Below, in pieces: positions 35,250-43,729 of a stretch of 64,000 bases of DNA (position 1 is its first letter; the number at the start of each line of letters is the position of its first letter). The stretch comes from Paradesertivirga superstes (lineage in GTDB: Bacteria > Bacteroidota > Bacteroidia > Sphingobacteriales > Sphingobacteriaceae): the NCBI RefSeq assembly GCF_037622515.1, contig NZ_JBBJCN010000001.1, positions 558,001-622,000 of the forward strand. The letters run 5' to 3'. The notes beneath the pieces are model-generated. The model made no database searches. It was given only the letters and a program-made list of their open reading frames with translations, and was not told the origin of the DNA. Made by a program: the position numbers and the translations under genes.

Positions 35250-36188
35250 ATGGCGGAAAACTATCAGAGGTTGAGTACGAGGCACCTTTTAGGAATAAAG
35301 GATTTAAATGAGCATGACATTCAACTGATTTTTGAAACTGCTGATACTTTTAAAGATGTGTTAAACCGGCCAATTAAAAAAGTACCCTCTTTACGTGATA
35401 TTACAATCGCAAATATCTTCTTTGAAAATTCAACACGTACAAGACTTTCCTTTGAACTAGCTCAAAAAAGATTATCGGCCGACACAGTAAATTTTGCAGC
35501 TTCATCTTCTTCAGTTAGTAAAGGTGAAACACTGATAGACACAGTAAACAACATCCTCGCCATGAAGGTAGATATGGTTGTAATGCGTCACCCCTATCCG
35601 GGAGCCGGAGTTTTCTTAAGCAAAAAAGTTGACGCTCAAATTGTAAATGCAGGCGACGGGGCTCATGAACATCCTACCCAGGCTTTATTAGATGCCTTTT
35701 CCATTAGAGAAAAATATGGTGATGTAGCAGGTAAGAAGGTGGCAATTATAGGCGATATTTTACATTCCCGAGTAGCCCTCTCGAATATATTATGCCTTCA
35801 AAAGCTGGGTGCTGAAGTTATGGTTTGCGGACCTACCACCCTCATCCCCAAGTATATTAAATCTCTTGGTGTAAAGGTCGAATTCGATTTAATGAAAGCC
35901 TTAAACTGGTGTGATGTAGCTAATATGCTTCGTATTCAATTAGAGCGGCAAGACATCAAATATTTTCCATCGCTTAGAGAATATTCTATGCTATATGGCT
36001 TGAATAAACAAATTTTAAACTCCTTGGATAAAGAAATAACAGTTATGCATCCAGGGCCGATTAACCGTGGGGTGGAAATCACAAGTGATGTAGCAGATAG
36101 TAAACAGTCTATTATTTTAGAACAGGTCGAGAATGGGGTTGCCATCCGTATGGCAGTATTATATTTGCTGGCAGGACAAAGGGATTAG
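35250..36188 (+). CDS. pyrB: aspartate carbamoyltransferase catalytic subunit
   Basis: A 312-residue ATCase catalytic chain. The carbamoyl-phosphate motif is FENSTRTRLSFELAQKR (about 54-70), the second is HEHPTQALLDAF (about 131-142), and the aspartate site HPGPINRGVEI is near residue 266. It makes carbamoyl aspartate in de novo pyrimidine synthesis. There is no pyrI regulatory subunit; the PyrR-PyrB arrangement suggests the simple trimeric class of enzyme. It is translated 3 bases after pyrR, in one operon. Confidence 0.96.
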   Translation: MAENYQRLSTRHLLGIKDLNEHDIQLIFETADTFKDVLNRPIKKVPSLRDITIANIFFENSTRTRLSFELAQKRLSADTVNFAASSSSVSKGETLIDTVNNILAMKVDMVVMRHPYPGAGVFLSKKVDAQIVNAGDGAHEHPTQALLDAFSIREKYGDVAGKKVAIIGDILHSRVALSNILCLQKLGAEVMVCGPTTLIPKYIKSLGVKVEFDLMKALNWCDVANMLRIQLERQDIKYFPSLREYSMLYGLNKQILNSLDKEITVMHPGPINRGVEITSDVADSKQSIILEQVENGVAIRMAVLYLLAGQRD

Positions 36189-36196
36189 TAAGTAGA

Positions 36197-36760
36197 TTAA
36201 TTCCAAAGAGGGTTTTCGGGGAAATTAACGATATGTGCGTACTTGGGCCCTAAACCAATAACAATATCTTTCCACAGACTTTCTTCCTGGTCAGAAAATA
36301 AAAGATCTGGATTATAATTATTTGTAACCAACCAGGTGTTTTGTTCAAGCTCTTTATCCAGTTGGCCCAAATCCCAGCCAGAATACCCAACAAAAAACAT
36401 AATTTCATTTTCAGCTATCTGATGATTGTTAATCAGAAGACTTAAGGTTTCAAAATTTCCTCCCCAATAAATGCCATTCGCTATTTCCGCACCGCTATTC
36501 ATCCGGTCGAAACAGCGATGAATAAAATGAAGGGTATCATTTGCTACAGGACCACCAATGTATACCGGAAACGCAGCATCTTTAAAATCCGGAACCAAAT
36601 CTTTTAGCAGGAAATCGCTCCGTTGATTCAACACATAACCTACAGTTCCATCTTCATTATGCTCAGAAATCAAAACTACAGATCGTTTAAAATTCGGATC
36701 GAGCATAAATGGTTCTGATATTAATAAACTTCCGGTCTTTGGTGATACTTGGTTTATCAT
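36197..36760 (-). CDS. YqgE/AlgH family protein
   Basis: A 187-residue DUF179 protein. Signatures include SPKTGSLLISEPFMLDPNFKRSV at the N-terminus (residues 5-27), DGTVGYVLNQRS, VYIGGPVANDTLHFIH and FFVGYSGWDLGQLDKEL. The family was linked to alginate regulation in Pseudomonas (AlgH), but its molecular function is unknown. It is cytosolic, convergent with pyrB and divergent from pdxH. Confidence 0.92.
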   Translation of the reverse strand: MINQVSPKTGSLLISEPFMLDPNFKRSVVLISEHNEDGTVGYVLNQRSDFLLKDLVPDFKDAAFPVYIGGPVANDTLHFIHRCFDRMNSGAEIANGIYWGGNFETLSLLINNHQIAENEIMFFVGYSGWDLGQLDKELEQNTWLVTNNYNPDLLFSDQEESLWKDIVIGLGPKYAHIVNFPENPLWN

Positions 36761-36908
36761 AATATCTTAACAAGTTTAATCTAAGATATGTTTTTTGACT
36801 ATTTTTATTTCATTTTAATTTAAACAAAATTTATAAAAAATTAAAAAAATTTCTCTCTGTAGACCTTCATGTTTACATCAAAAACAGGCATTTTCTATTA
36901 TGAATTAG

Positions 36909-36916
36909 TAAGTTTG
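36909..36916 (+). promoter_or_regulatory. -7 promoter box of pdxH-nuoC-nuoD
   Basis: TAAGTTTG matches TAnnTTTG, 9 bases before the pdxH ATG at 36926. It lies within the longer frame that starts at 36869, supporting the shorter start. Confidence 0.5.
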
Positions 36917-36925
36917 CAAAACATT

Positions 36926-37579
36926 ATGGCAATTAAAAAAGAAACAATCGAAAACCTAAGGCAAGAATATCGTGCTGAATCATTATCCGAAAAAGATGTG
37001 GCTGCCGATCCGATAAGTCAGTTTGCAAAATGGTTTGCTGAGGCGCTTGACGGGGGTTTATATGAACCTAATGCAATGACCCTGGCTACTGCTACACACG
37101 ATGGAAAACCATCTGCAAGAACTATGCTGCTAAAAGGATTTGACAAAACAGGTTTTACTTTTTATACCAACTATTTAAGCAGAAAAGGAAAAGAAATTTC
37201 AAAAAACCCTGCGGCTTCCATAGTTTTTTTCTGGGCAGAATTAGAGCGGCAAGTTCGGATTGAAGGTACGCTTGAGAAAGTAAGCAAAGAGGAATCGGAA
37301 AAATATTTTCATTCCAGACCTAAGGAAAGCCAGCTGGGTGCCATTGCATCACAGCAAAGTCAGGTGATTTCCGGACCTGAGACCCTTAAGAAAGCCTGGG
37401 AAGAGTTAATGGAAAAATTCAGCGATAAAGAAGTTCCTAAGCCTGCTTATTGGGGTGGCTATGTATTAAAGCCCCAGATAGTTGAATTTTGGCAAGGAAG
37501 ACCTGGTCGTCTTCACGATCGGATCGTATATAAGCGTTCTGATAAAAACAACTGGAAGATTGTACGTTTAGCTCCATAA
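36926..37579 (+). CDS. pdxH: pyridoxamine 5'-phosphate oxidase
   Basis: A 217-residue PNPOx, starting at the ATG at 36926 (a further 19 upstream codons are in frame but contain the promoter). FMN/PLP-binding motifs include ARTMLLKGFDKTGFTFYTNY (about 60-79), the SRKGKEISKNP segment, and the C-terminal VEFWQGRPGRLHDRIVY and WKIVRLAP. It oxidises PNP or PMP to PLP. It is unexpectedly placed one base before nuoC on the same strand, so the two are almost certainly co-transcribed. Confidence 0.95.
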   Translation: MAIKKETIENLRQEYRAESLSEKDVAADPISQFAKWFAEALDGGLYEPNAMTLATATHDGKPSARTMLLKGFDKTGFTFYTNYLSRKGKEISKNPAASIVFFWAELERQVRIEGTLEKVSKEESEKYFHSRPKESQLGAIASQQSQVISGPETLKKAWEELMEKFSDKEVPKPAYWGGYVLKPQIVEFWQGRPGRLHDRIVYKRSDKNNWKIVRLAP

Positions 37580-37580
37580 T

Positions 37581-38075
37581 ATGGGTTTTGAAGAGATAAA
37601 GGAGTTGATCATTACAAAGTTCGGACCCGGCATTCTTATAAAAGAAGAAACCAGCGGATTACAGCCGGCTTTAGTAATTCACCCTGATAGAATATCAGAT
37701 GTATGCCTTGAGCTGAGGGATAATGAGAAAACTTATTTCGATTTACTTGAATGCTTGTCGGGCGTAGATTATGGAATTGATGAAAACATGTTTGGGGTGG
37801 TTTATCACCTGGCCTCAATTCCGAATAAAAACCAGCTGACATTAAAAGTAATAAAATATCACGACAGAAGTCGAACAGAACTCCCCTCCTTTCCTTCCGT
37901 AAGTGCAGTTTGGCGAACCGCTGAATGGCATGAGCGTGAAGCGTTTGACTTATTGGGTATTCATTTTGAAAACAACCTTGATTTAAGAAAAATCCTACTC
38001 CCTGATGACTGGGAAGGCTATCCATTACGCAAGGATTATAAGGCACAGGAATATTACAGAGGAATCAAAGTATAG
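37581..38075 (+). CDS. nuoC: NADH-quinone oxidoreductase subunit C
   Basis: A 164-residue NuoC. The diagnostic segment of the 30-kDa family is VWRTAEWHEREAFDLLGIHF, followed by LRKILLPDDWEGYPLRKDY. NuoC is part of the peripheral arm of complex I, next to NuoD. It starts one base after pdxH stops and is followed 25 bases later by nuoD. nuoA/B lie neither upstream nor anywhere else in the window. Confidence 0.95.
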   Translation: MGFEEIKELIITKFGPGILIKEETSGLQPALVIHPDRISDVCLELRDNEKTYFDLLECLSGVDYGIDENMFGVVYHLASIPNKNQLTLKVIKYHDRSRTELPSFPSVSAVWRTAEWHEREAFDLLGIHFENNLDLRKILLPDDWEGYPLRKDYKAQEYYRGIKV

Positions 38076-38100
38076 ACCCTATACCTAAACGGGGATTTTT

Positions 38101-39285
38101 ATGGAAAGTAAATACGTCACCAGATACGATAAGCTTATTGCTGAAGCTGAAACCCATGAAATGATCATCAACATAGGGCCTCAGCATCCCTCAACACATG
38201 GGGTTTTAAGGCTTGAAGTAATTACCGATGGTGAAATAGTTAGAGAAGTGATACCGCATATGGGTTATCTCCACCGTTGTTTCGAAAAGCATGCAGAAAA
38301 CCTAACATATCAGCAAACCATTCCCTTTGCCGACCGGATGGATTATCTCGCTTCTATGAACAACTCACATGCATGGGTGATGGGAGTCGAGAAAATGCTT
38401 GGAATAGATAAAGACATTCCAAAGCGTATTGAGTATATCCGTGTTCTTGTTTGTGAACTTAATCGAATTAGTTCGCATCTTATCGCATTGGGAACCTATG
38501 GAATTGATATTGGAGCATTCACTCCATTTTTATGGTGCTTCAGAGACAGGGAACATATAATGAACATGCTCGAATGGGCGTCCGGTTCGAGATTATTATA
38601 CAATTACATTTGGGTCGGAGGATTATTTTATGATCTACCGGTAGGATTTGAGGAACGCTGTAAAGAATTTATAGAATACTTTAAACCCAAAATGGTTGAA
38701 TTAAATGCTCTTCTTACCGACAATCAAATTTTCATATCCCGGACCGCAAATGTGGGCATCTTACCCTTAGATGTAGCTATAAATTATGGCTGCACAGGAC
38801 CCATGCTGCGCGGATCGGGTCTGAAATGGGATTTACGGCGTGTAGATGAATATTCCGTATATCCGGAATTAGAATTTGATATTCCTGTTGGAAAAGGCGC
38901 AATGGGAACTATTGGTGACTGCTGGGACAGGTATAAAGTTCGCATTGACGAGATAGAGCAATCTGTAAAAATGATTGAACAGTGCCTCGAACGATTGCAA
39001 AAAGATTTGAAAAGAACACCGGAATTTGATCCGAGGGCAAAACTCCCAAAGAAAATAATTCCCAAAGCCCAGGATTTTTATTTCCGCGCTGAAGGCCCAA
39101 GAGGTGAATTAGGTTATTACTTTATAACTGATGGAAAAAGCGAAATACCCAAACGCGTAAAAGCACGTGCTCCCAGCTTTCATAATCTTTCGGTAATTTC
39201 TGAAATATCAAGAGGAGTATTAATCGCCGACCTGATTGCAATTATTGGCTCTATTGACATTGTATTAGGGGAAATTGACAGATAG
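38101..39285 (+). CDS. nuoD: NADH-quinone oxidoreductase subunit D
   Basis: A 394-residue NuoD, the 49-kDa subunit that forms the quinone site. Signatures include INIGPQHPSTHGVLRLEV (about 22-40), HRCFEKHAENLTYQQTIPF, RISSHLIALGTYGIDIGA and the C-terminal DLIAIIGSIDIVLGEIDR. Length and motifs look complete. The gene ends a three-gene run; nuoE and later subunits do not follow. A terminator beyond it belongs mainly to the convergent protease gene. Confidence 0.96.
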   Translation: MESKYVTRYDKLIAEAETHEMIINIGPQHPSTHGVLRLEVITDGEIVREVIPHMGYLHRCFEKHAENLTYQQTIPFADRMDYLASMNNSHAWVMGVEKMLGIDKDIPKRIEYIRVLVCELNRISSHLIALGTYGIDIGAFTPFLWCFRDREHIMNMLEWASGSRLLYNYIWVGGLFYDLPVGFEERCKEFIEYFKPKMVELNALLTDNQIFISRTANVGILPLDVAINYGCTGPMLRGSGLKWDLRRVDEYSVYPELEFDIPVGKGAMGTIGDCWDRYKVRIDEIEQSVKMIEQCLERLQKDLKRTPEFDPRAKLPKKIIPKAQDFYFRAEGPRGELGYYFITDGKSEIPKRVKARAPSFHNLSVISEISRGVLIADLIAIIGSIDIVLGEIDR

Positions 39286-39382
39286 CTGTACTAAACTTTA
39301 ATATCCGCCTATGACAGCAAGGGATATGAAGCTATTTGTGCCCTATTAAATTAAATAGTTTATCCTATTTGAATTGCAAAAA

Positions 39383-39411
39383 AAAGCCTTACTCGTTTGA
39401 AGTAAGGCTTT
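39383..39411 (-). terminator. terminator of the anti-sigma/protease gene
   Basis: A 10-bp stem AAAGCCTTAC (39383-39392) and GTAAGGCTTT (39402-39411). The A run on the left side is a T run on the minus strand, so it ends the minus-strand transcript; it may also help end nuoD. Confidence 0.75.
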
Positions 39412-39431
39412 CACAATATGAAATATGAGTA

Positions 39432-40514
39432 TTAATAAACTTTCACCATGAAAATATAATTCTCAAGTTTTTTATTCTGATCGCTAATACTTAAGCCTGC
39501 CAAAGAATTTCTTTTGGGAAGTACAATATCCGATTTAAGGGAATCAGCATGAATAGCTGCGATAGATGATAAAATATACTTGGACTTAACCGCGAAAGCG
39601 GCACCGTCTGAAGCAGATTGCTTGCCTTTAACAATACCAATTATATTTCCTTTATTGTCCAATAGTGGTCCGCCACTATTTCCGTTATTCACTGAAATAT
39701 CAACCTGGTATTCGGTAGTATCTCCTTTATAACCATTCTTTGAACTTAAATAACCCTTCCCTAAAACCTGGTCATCTTTAGGAAAACCTATAGTAAAGAC
39801 ATTTTCGCCTACAGAAGATGCTGACTTTTTAAATAAATACGGCAATTGACCGAAAGAAGTAAAATCGGCATCTATTATTTTAAGAATAGCTATATCATAA
39901 ATAAGATCTTCATAAACCAAATTCACTTTATAAGACTCCCCTTTCGCATTTTGGATATATATGGAATCTGCACCTTTTATGACATGACTATTGGTAACAA
40001 CGTATCCGTTTGAGCTTAACGCAAAACCAGTACCTCCAAATAAGCCGGGATTCACAGGAGCTTCAATATTTCGCATAATCTCCTTTTGATCTTTTTTCAC
40101 TTCGCCAATCTCACGTTTTACTTCACGGCGTAAAGCATTATAATCAGACTTACTGGCATTTTTGTGAGTGAAATATCCTGTCGATAATAAAGACATAAAC
40201 ACCGCAAGGATCGCAACAGAGGCAGCGACAGAGGCATTTATCCGGTATTTATTCCAAAGAATTCGTATTAGAGCTTTTGTTGGAATAACCTCGGCTTTAA
40301 TACTTTCTACATCTAATTTTTCATGAATTGAATTCATGGCAGAAATGAGGTGCTTCTTTTGCCCGTAATTTTGCAGGGAGGCGAGAAAAGCCTTGTGCGT
40401 AACCACTTGCTGATCTAATGCCGGATTCTCAGCCCTCATTTTTTCGAAAGCCTGGAATTCTGCATCAGACATCTCCCCATTCAAATAAGCTTCAATACGT
40501 TCGGTCAATTCCAT
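39432..40514 (-). CDS. membrane anti-sigma-like/trypsin-like serine protease fusion
   Basis: A 360-residue protein in three parts. Residues 1-70 (ERIEAYLNGEMSDAEFQAFE, then ENPALDQQVVTHKAFLASL) match the cytosolic anti-sigma domain common in Bacteroidota that lacks a zinc site. A single membrane helix follows at about 93-114. A short coiled linker (130-150) leads to an S1C trypsin-like protease domain (155-330) with a complete triad: His177 (TNSHVI), Asp207 (IYDIAIL) and Ser280 (NNGNSGGPL). There is no PDZ domain, so it differs from HtrA. It starts 11 bases after its ECF sigma gene. Inference: the periplasmic protease may sense or process a signal to release the sigma factor. Confidence 0.88.
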   Translation of the reverse strand: MELTERIEAYLNGEMSDAEFQAFEKMRAENPALDQQVVTHKAFLASLQNYGQKKHLISAMNSIHEKLDVESIKAEVIPTKALIRILWNKYRINASVAASVAILAVFMSLLSTGYFTHKNASKSDYNALRREVKREIGEVKKDQKEIMRNIEAPVNPGLFGGTGFALSSNGYVVTNSHVIKGADSIYIQNAKGESYKVNLVYEDLIYDIAILKIIDADFTSFGQLPYLFKKSASSVGENVFTIGFPKDDQVLGKGYLSSKNGYKGDTTEYQVDISVNNGNSGGPLLDNKGNIIGIVKGKQSASDGAAFAVKSKYILSSIAAIHADSLKSDIVLPKRNSLAGLSISDQNKKLENYIFMVKVY

Positions 40515-40525
40515 TTTTAATAATA

Positions 40526-41095
40526 TTACTTAGCCTGAAAAAATAATTTTTTCAGACGTTGAAGGCATTTGTATTTTTGATTCTTTGCATTATCAGCATT
40601 GGTATAGCCAAAAATCTCGCAAATTTCCTGCATTGATTTATTGTTGATATAGAACTCTTCAATAATAGTTTTACAAGGTTCCCCCAAATGTAATAATGCT
40701 TCATCCATTTGTTTAAACTGCCTGTCTTTCTCTTCATGATATTCTAAATCAGGCTCAACTGCAAGCACATCTTCAAAATCATCTATATTAGCGGAGCTCC
40801 TGCTTTTTACATTTAAGCGCTTCAACCATAATCTTCTGGAAACAGAATACAAAAATGTTTTAAGCTTACTATTCAGTTCAAAGTTTCCGGCTTTCACCTT
40901 GTCATAAAGAACGATTATAGATTCCTGAAAAATGTCTTTTGCCTCATCTTCAGATCCGCTATTTGTCATCACCAATTGTAACACCATCGGGAAATATGCC
41001 TTATAAATTCCTTCAAGTGTTCTTTTTGAGTCATTAAGAATACCTAATATAACTTCGCTATCTTCTGGTACTGAACTTTTTATCTCTCTGCTCAC
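40526..41095 (-). CDS. RNA polymerase sigma factor, ECF family
   Basis: A 189-residue ECF sigma factor starting at GTG (an in-frame stop lies just upstream). Region 2 covers about 25-95 (EDEAKDIFQESIIVLYDKV, then FLYSVSRRLWLKRL). Region 4 covers about 130-185, with a CKTIIEEFYINNKSMQEICE helix-turn-helix segment that is slightly unusual. It is followed on the same strand by the membrane anti-sigma/protease fusion, its likely regulator. The divergent upstream region is shared with a small lipoprotein gene that may be a target. Confidence 0.92.
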   Translation of the reverse strand: MSREIKSSVPEDSEVILGILNDSKRTLEGIYKAYFPMVLQLVMTNSGSEDEAKDIFQESIIVLYDKVKAGNFELNSKLKTFLYSVSRRLWLKRLNVKSRSSANIDDFEDVLAVEPDLEYHEEKDRQFKQMDEALLHLGEPCKTIIEEFYINNKSMQEICEIFGYTNADNAKNQKYKCLQRLKKLFFQAK

Positions 41096-41164
41096 TAGTT
41101 AATACCCTAATGTTAAATTTGTAACCCAATATTAACTAAAAAAAAAGTTATAAAATTGTCAGAT

Positions 41165-41193
41165 TACGGGGTTACTTTTTTCAATTACCCGTA
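41165..41193. repeat. short inverted repeat in the sigma/lipoprotein intergenic region
   Basis: TACGGG (41165-41170) and CCCGTA (41188-41193) are inverted copies in the 145-base space between the two divergent genes. This could be an operator or a weak hairpin. Confidence 0.3.
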
Positions 41194-41240
41194 TTAATCA
41201 TTGAAATATTTGTTTAAACTTTAAACTTTAACCCCAAAAA

Positions 41241-41423
41241 ATGAAAAATCTATTCAAATTCGGTTTCTTAGCATTAGCTATTTCTTTATCAGTTGCAGCT
41301 TGCAGCTCAAACAAATCTGAAGAAGCTACTGATTCAACTGTTGTTGATACTGCAGTTCTTGATACTACTATTGCTGTTGATACTGTTGTAACTGATACAG
41401 TTGCTGCTGATAGCGCAATGTAA
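41241..41423 (+). CDS. tiny Asp/Thr/Val-rich lipoprotein
   Basis: A 60-residue protein with a full lipoprotein signal (lipobox AAC, Cys21). The mature 40 residues are almost only Asp, Thr, Val, Ala and Ser in a repeated DTxVxDT pattern (VVDTAVLDTTIAVDTVVTDT). No enzyme motif is possible at this size; it is probably a surface or periplasmic spacer. It has its own upstream region and terminator and is divergent from the ECF sigma gene, which makes it a candidate target of that system. Confidence 0.75.
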   Translation: MKNLFKFGFLALAISLSVAACSSNKSEEATDSTVVDTAVLDTTIAVDTVVTDTVAADSAM

Positions 41424-41442
41424 TTTACCCTTTGATAAAATA

Positions 41443-41472
41443 AAAAAAGCTGCCCTTAAAGCAGCTTTTTTT
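41443..41472. terminator. bidirectional terminator after the tiny lipoprotein and GH3 genes
   Basis: A stem AAAAAAGCTGC (41443-41453) and GCAGCTTTTTT (41461-41471) with a 7-base loop; A and T runs flank both sides, so it serves both convergent genes. Confidence 0.85.
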
Positions 41473-41482
41473 ATTTTAAAAC

Positions 41483-43642
41483 TTATAGTTTTATTTTCTT
41501 CTTCGATCTCAAATCTGAAGAAGAACTACCTGCAAGAATCTCAAAATCACCAGCTTCCTGAATCCATTTCATTTGTTTTTCATCGAAGAAACTAAATGTT
41601 TCCGAATCCAAAGTAAATTGAAGCTCCTTAGTTTCACCCGCATTTAAGAACACTTTTTGGAACCCTTTTAGTTCCTTCTCGGGACGAATTACAGAAGATT
41701 TAACATCCTTTACATAAATCTGCACCACCTCAGCTCCCGTATTACTACTTATATTCTGGACAGTAAAACTTACAGTTGTTACCCCGTTTGTACTACTTGC
41801 ATTAAGTTTGCCATATTTGAATTTACTGTATGATAAACCATGACCAAAACTAAACTGGGGTTTAACTTTATATTTATCAAAATAGCGGTATCCAACAAAA
41901 ATATCGTCCTTATACTTGACGGTTGTACCATCACCCGGATATTCTCCAATTTTGTGTGCAGGAGAATCCTCTAATGTTTTAGGCCATGAAAAAGTTAATT
42001 TTCCTGAAGGGTTTATATCTCCGAATAAAACTTCTGCTATAGCAGATCCGCCTTCAAGGCCCGGATAACCGACTTGCAAAATAGCCTTTGCTTTGCCTTC
42101 CCATTTGGTAATATTCATCGCACCACCACCAAAAAGAACTACAATTGTATTTGGATTTGCCGTTATTACAGCCGAAATCAGCTCATCCTGACCGAAGGGC
42201 ATATTCATATTTGGTTTATCAGCTCCCTCTGCATCAAAAGCATTATCAGCCCATTTACTATAATTATAACCATGTGTCCAGCCACCTACAACAATTGCAA
42301 TTTCAGCTGATTTTGCATTTTCAACAGCATCAGCAATCATCTTAGCATCAGCCTTCGCATCCCGGGCTATAGAGTAACCCTGAGAATACCGGATTGCGGT
42401 ATTATTTACGACACAAGCCTGAATTCCTTCAAGCGGGGTTATTTCATACTTTGCCAAGACTTGTGAGCTTCCTCCGCCCATAGCATTGTCGCGATTTGCA
42501 TTGGCACCAATTACTGCGATCGATTTGATCGTATTTTTCTTTAATGGTAAAATACCTTTATTCTTAAGTAAGATTATCCCCTCCTCTGCTACTTTTTTTG
42601 CAATTGCAGCATGATCCGCCGTAGCATGCCTTCCGGGTTTGCGAGTCGCGTTAATCATATTCGTTTTGAACATAATCCTTAGAATTCTGCGTACTTTATC
42701 ATCAATTACAGACTCTTTTACCTCTCCTTTCTGAACCATTTTTAAAGCTGGCGCCGCCATATAAAAGTCGGGAAACTTTAAAACGGGTTTGCCAATATCA
42801 GAACCCATCTCCAGATCTGCTCCCCCGAGCAAAGCTACCTTAGTGCTATGAATTGCACCCCAATCGCTTATCATAAGACCCATAAATCCCCATTCACCTT
42901 TTAATATCTTATTAACTAAATAATCATTATAAGTACAGTACTCGCCCCGAAATTTGTTGTATGCTCCCATTACCGAATTTGCTCCGCCTTCAATTATAGC
43001 AGCCTTAAAGCCCGGAAGGTAGATTTCTCGTAAAGCACGCTCGCTCATTTCTACATTTATGCCATCTCTGCGTGTTTCCTGGTTATTTGCTATAAAATGC
43101 TTCACACACGCTGAAATACCCTGATCCTGAACGCCTTTGATATACCCAACCACCATTTTTGAAATCAAAAATGGATCTTCACTCATATATTCAAAATTTC
43201 TTCCGTTTAAAGGGGTACGTAATATATTGATACCGGGACCCAGAATAATATCTTTTCCTCTGAATTTTGCTTCACTGCCCAAAACGGCACCAAAAGCATA
43301 TCCTAATTCAGGGTTCCAGGTTGAGGCCAATGAGAGTCCTACCGGTAAATATGTCGATGAATCATTTCCTTCATTATCCAGCTTCCAGTCTCTGCCATGT
43401 TCAGGACGTACTCCATGGGGACCATCCGACATTGTTAATTCTGGTATTCCGAGTCTGGCTACACCTGCTGAGGTAAATGATGAGTTACCGTGAATCATTC
43501 CAATCTTTTCTTCTAAAGTCATCTGCTTTAGAAGGCTGGTGATCTTTGATTCAGTTGCAGGATCTGTTTTCTGCTGGGCATGCGACTTGCCAGCGTTAAT
43601 AAAAAGTCCGGCCATAATACACGTAAAAATAGTTTTTCTCAT
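41483..43642 (-). CDS. glycoside hydrolase family 3, secreted
   Basis: A 719-residue GH3 enzyme with a signal peptide ending SHA-QQK (about residue 23). The N-terminal TIM barrel carries the nucleophile D260 in GLMISDWGA and the substrate motif KHFIANNQE. The second domain (about 360-560) and a C-terminal fibronectin-like domain (VQNISSNTGAEVVQIYVKD onwards) complete the normal GH3 architecture. Members are beta-glucosidases or beta-xylosidases; the exact sugar is not clear. It lies 87 bases downstream of a GH31 gene on the same strand, suggesting joint action on one glycan. Confidence 0.93.
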   Translation of the reverse strand: MRKTIFTCIMAGLFINAGKSHAQQKTDPATESKITSLLKQMTLEEKIGMIHGNSSFTSAGVARLGIPELTMSDGPHGVRPEHGRDWKLDNEGNDSSTYLPVGLSLASTWNPELGYAFGAVLGSEAKFRGKDIILGPGINILRTPLNGRNFEYMSEDPFLISKMVVGYIKGVQDQGISACVKHFIANNQETRRDGINVEMSERALREIYLPGFKAAIIEGGANSVMGAYNKFRGEYCTYNDYLVNKILKGEWGFMGLMISDWGAIHSTKVALLGGADLEMGSDIGKPVLKFPDFYMAAPALKMVQKGEVKESVIDDKVRRILRIMFKTNMINATRKPGRHATADHAAIAKKVAEEGIILLKNKGILPLKKNTIKSIAVIGANANRDNAMGGGSSQVLAKYEITPLEGIQACVVNNTAIRYSQGYSIARDAKADAKMIADAVENAKSAEIAIVVGGWTHGYNYSKWADNAFDAEGADKPNMNMPFGQDELISAVITANPNTIVVLFGGGAMNITKWEGKAKAILQVGYPGLEGGSAIAEVLFGDINPSGKLTFSWPKTLEDSPAHKIGEYPGDGTTVKYKDDIFVGYRYFDKYKVKPQFSFGHGLSYSKFKYGKLNASSTNGVTTVSFTVQNISSNTGAEVVQIYVKDVKSSVIRPEKELKGFQKVFLNAGETKELQFTLDSETFSFFDEKQMKWIQEAGDFEILAGSSSSDLRSKKKIKL

Positions 43643-43729
43643 TTTATCTAATTGATACTATAATTCAATATGAGTGTTTAATCCATACAAAAAAGATCGA
43701 ACTCTCATAGATTTACCCAGCTTTAAGTT

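Noticed and set aside
43137..43493. Plus-strand frames of about 70-118 codons inside the GH3 gene
   Set aside because: They are antisense shadows of a well-supported coding region and have no family features.
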